From: an uncultured Altererythrobacter sp.
Lineage (GTDB): Bacteria > Pseudomonadota > Alphaproteobacteria > Sphingomonadales > Sphingomonadaceae
Assembly: GCA_946885545.1 (NCBI GenBank)
Contig: CAMPGP010000141.1
Span: forward strand, 1 to 5,929
DNA length: 5,929 nucleotides
Reading direction: 5' to 3'
Every line of letters starts with the position of its first letter. The first letter of the stretch is position 1. The notes beneath the pieces are model-generated. The model was not told the origin of the DNA. It saw only the letters and a list, made by a program, of their open reading frames with translations, and searched no databases. A program made the position numbers and the translations under genes. Positions 5,274 through 5,929 of this stretch are shown here, piece by piece.

Positions 5274-5929
5274 AGCAGCACCATGTGATCACGGTGGACC
5301 ACCGCTGCGCGCGGTGCGTAGCCGAGCAATTCGGCGTGCTCCGCGCTGCGCCTGCCCTGGAGCAGCGCGCACTCGGCAGCGGCGTATTCGACCAGGCCAT
5401 GCGCGATGGCGCGACCTTCGGCATCGCGGATCGACACGGCGTCACCGCGCGCGAAGTCGCCTTCGACTCCGGCCAGACCTGCGGCAAGCAGGCTGCCACC
5501 CCCGACCAGCGCCGTGGCGCAGCCGCGATCGACCGTCAGGGCTCCCTTGAGATGCAGCCGCCCGCCAAGCCAGGCCTTGCGCGCACGATCGCGCCGGCGG
5601 GGGAGGAACAGCGTGCCCGTCCCGCCGCCCAGCGCGCGGCCGAGCGGAGCGCGATGCGTGCCATTGACGATCGCGAGCGCGATCCCCGCGCGTTCGGCGA
5701 TTTCGGCAGCCTGCAGCTTCGAGGTCATGCCGCCCGAACCCAGACCCGAGGCCGATCCGCCGTCCGCCATCGCGCGCACAGCGTCGTCGATCCCTTCGAC
5801 CAGCGGCACGAGCTTCGCACCGGGTTCACGAGGGTTGTGGTCGTAGAGCCCGTCGACATCGGACAGCAGCACCACCGCCTCGGCGCGCGCGGCCTGGGCC
5901 ACGCGCGCAGCCAGCCGGGCGGTGTCGCC
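5270..5929 (-). CDS. proB: Glutamate 5-kinase, C-terminal part including PUA domain; 5' end outside window
   Basis: ProB phosphorylates glutamate to glutamyl-5-phosphate, the first and proline-inhibited step of proline synthesis, in the cytoplasm. Here 219 C-terminal residues are seen; by comparison with the 367-residue E. coli enzyme about 147 N-terminal residues are missing. The kinase core continues with LLSDVDGLYDHNP (21-33 of the fragment) and the nucleotide-site loop SGLGSGGMTSKLQAA (61-75), whose lysine K71 corresponds to E. coli Lys217. A PUA domain follows from about residue 118 (KAWLGGRLHLKGALTVDRGCATAL), including GDFARGDAVSIRD and the conserved ending LLGYAPRAAVVHRDHMVLL, very close to E. 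coli. The first four visible residues read GDTA where E. coli has GDND, a catalytic-site difference noted separately. The true start lies beyond 5929; the GTG codon at 5902 is internal. The stop overlaps the next gene's GTG by 4 bases. Confidence 0.95.
   Translation of the reverse strand, partial: GDTARLAARVAQAARAEAVVLLSDVDGLYDHNPREPGAKLVPLVEGIDDAVRAMADGGSASGLGSGGMTSKLQAAEIAERAGIALAIVNGTHRAPLGRALGGGTGTLFLPRRRDRARKAWLGGRLHLKGALTVDRGCATALVGGGSLLAAGLAGVEGDFARGDAVSIRDAEGRAIAHGLVEYAAAECALLQGRRSAEHAELLGYAPRAAVVHRDHMVLL

Noticed and set aside
4336..5499. Second minus-strand frame of 387 codons over the epimerase and proB
   Set aside because: It covers the same bases as the SDR protein and ProB in another frame. 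Only those two show conserved motifs.
1..5929. Insertion sequences, integrases, CRISPR repeats, tRNA or rRNA genes, defence genes
   Set aside because: I looked on both strands and found no transposase-like or nuclease-like frames, no regularly spaced repeats and no RNA gene signatures. Base composition is even throughout.

Overview
The window looks like chromosomal DNA from a GC-rich alphaproteobacterium, most likely of the order Sphingomonadales (Sphingomonadaceae or Erythrobacteraceae). This rests on three things: very high GC at third codon positions, the gene order cobA / DUF2849 / cysI / DUF934 / cysH as I know it from alphaproteobacteria, and the style of the small alanine-rich lipoprotein. 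The order-level call is inference. No mobile element, tRNA, rRNA or CRISPR array is visible. Coding density is about 97 percent.

Positions 1-3825 (plus strand) hold a tightly packed assimilatory sulfate-reduction operon. It begins with the 3' part of a uroporphyrinogen-III C-methyltransferase (cobA or cysG type), which starts siroheme synthesis. A 98-residue DUF2849 protein, the siroheme/[4Fe-4S] sulfite reductase CysI, a 145-residue DUF934 protein and the iron-sulfur type APS/PAPS reductase CysH follow. Every junction is an overlap or abutment: ATGA, then TGA|ATG, then the same 8-base ATGGCTGA twice. All five genes are therefore probably transcribed together and translationally coupled. CysH makes sulfite from activated sulfate, CysI reduces it to sulfide, and CobA supplies precorrin-2 for CysI's siroheme. 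No flavoprotein (CysJ) or ferredoxin gene is present in the window, so the electron donor to CysI is not shown; the two DUF proteins are the obvious accessory candidates.

Positions 3848-5929 (minus strand) converge on this operon with a 22-base gap. Reading from the right edge, they hold the C-terminal 219 residues of glutamate 5-kinase ProB (proline synthesis, with a PUA domain). An extended SDR / NDUFA9-like NAD(P)-binding protein follows and overlaps proB by 4 bases (GTGA). After a 106-base intergenic region comes a 135-residue lipoprotein of unknown function. The intergenic region carries a possible promoter, short repeats and a small stem-loop.

The region is mostly conserved housekeeping metabolism, and I see no defence or exotic system. 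The points most worth a second look are the two uncharacterised proteins built into the sulfite-reductase operon, and the GDTA sequence at the right edge where E. coli ProB has GDND.
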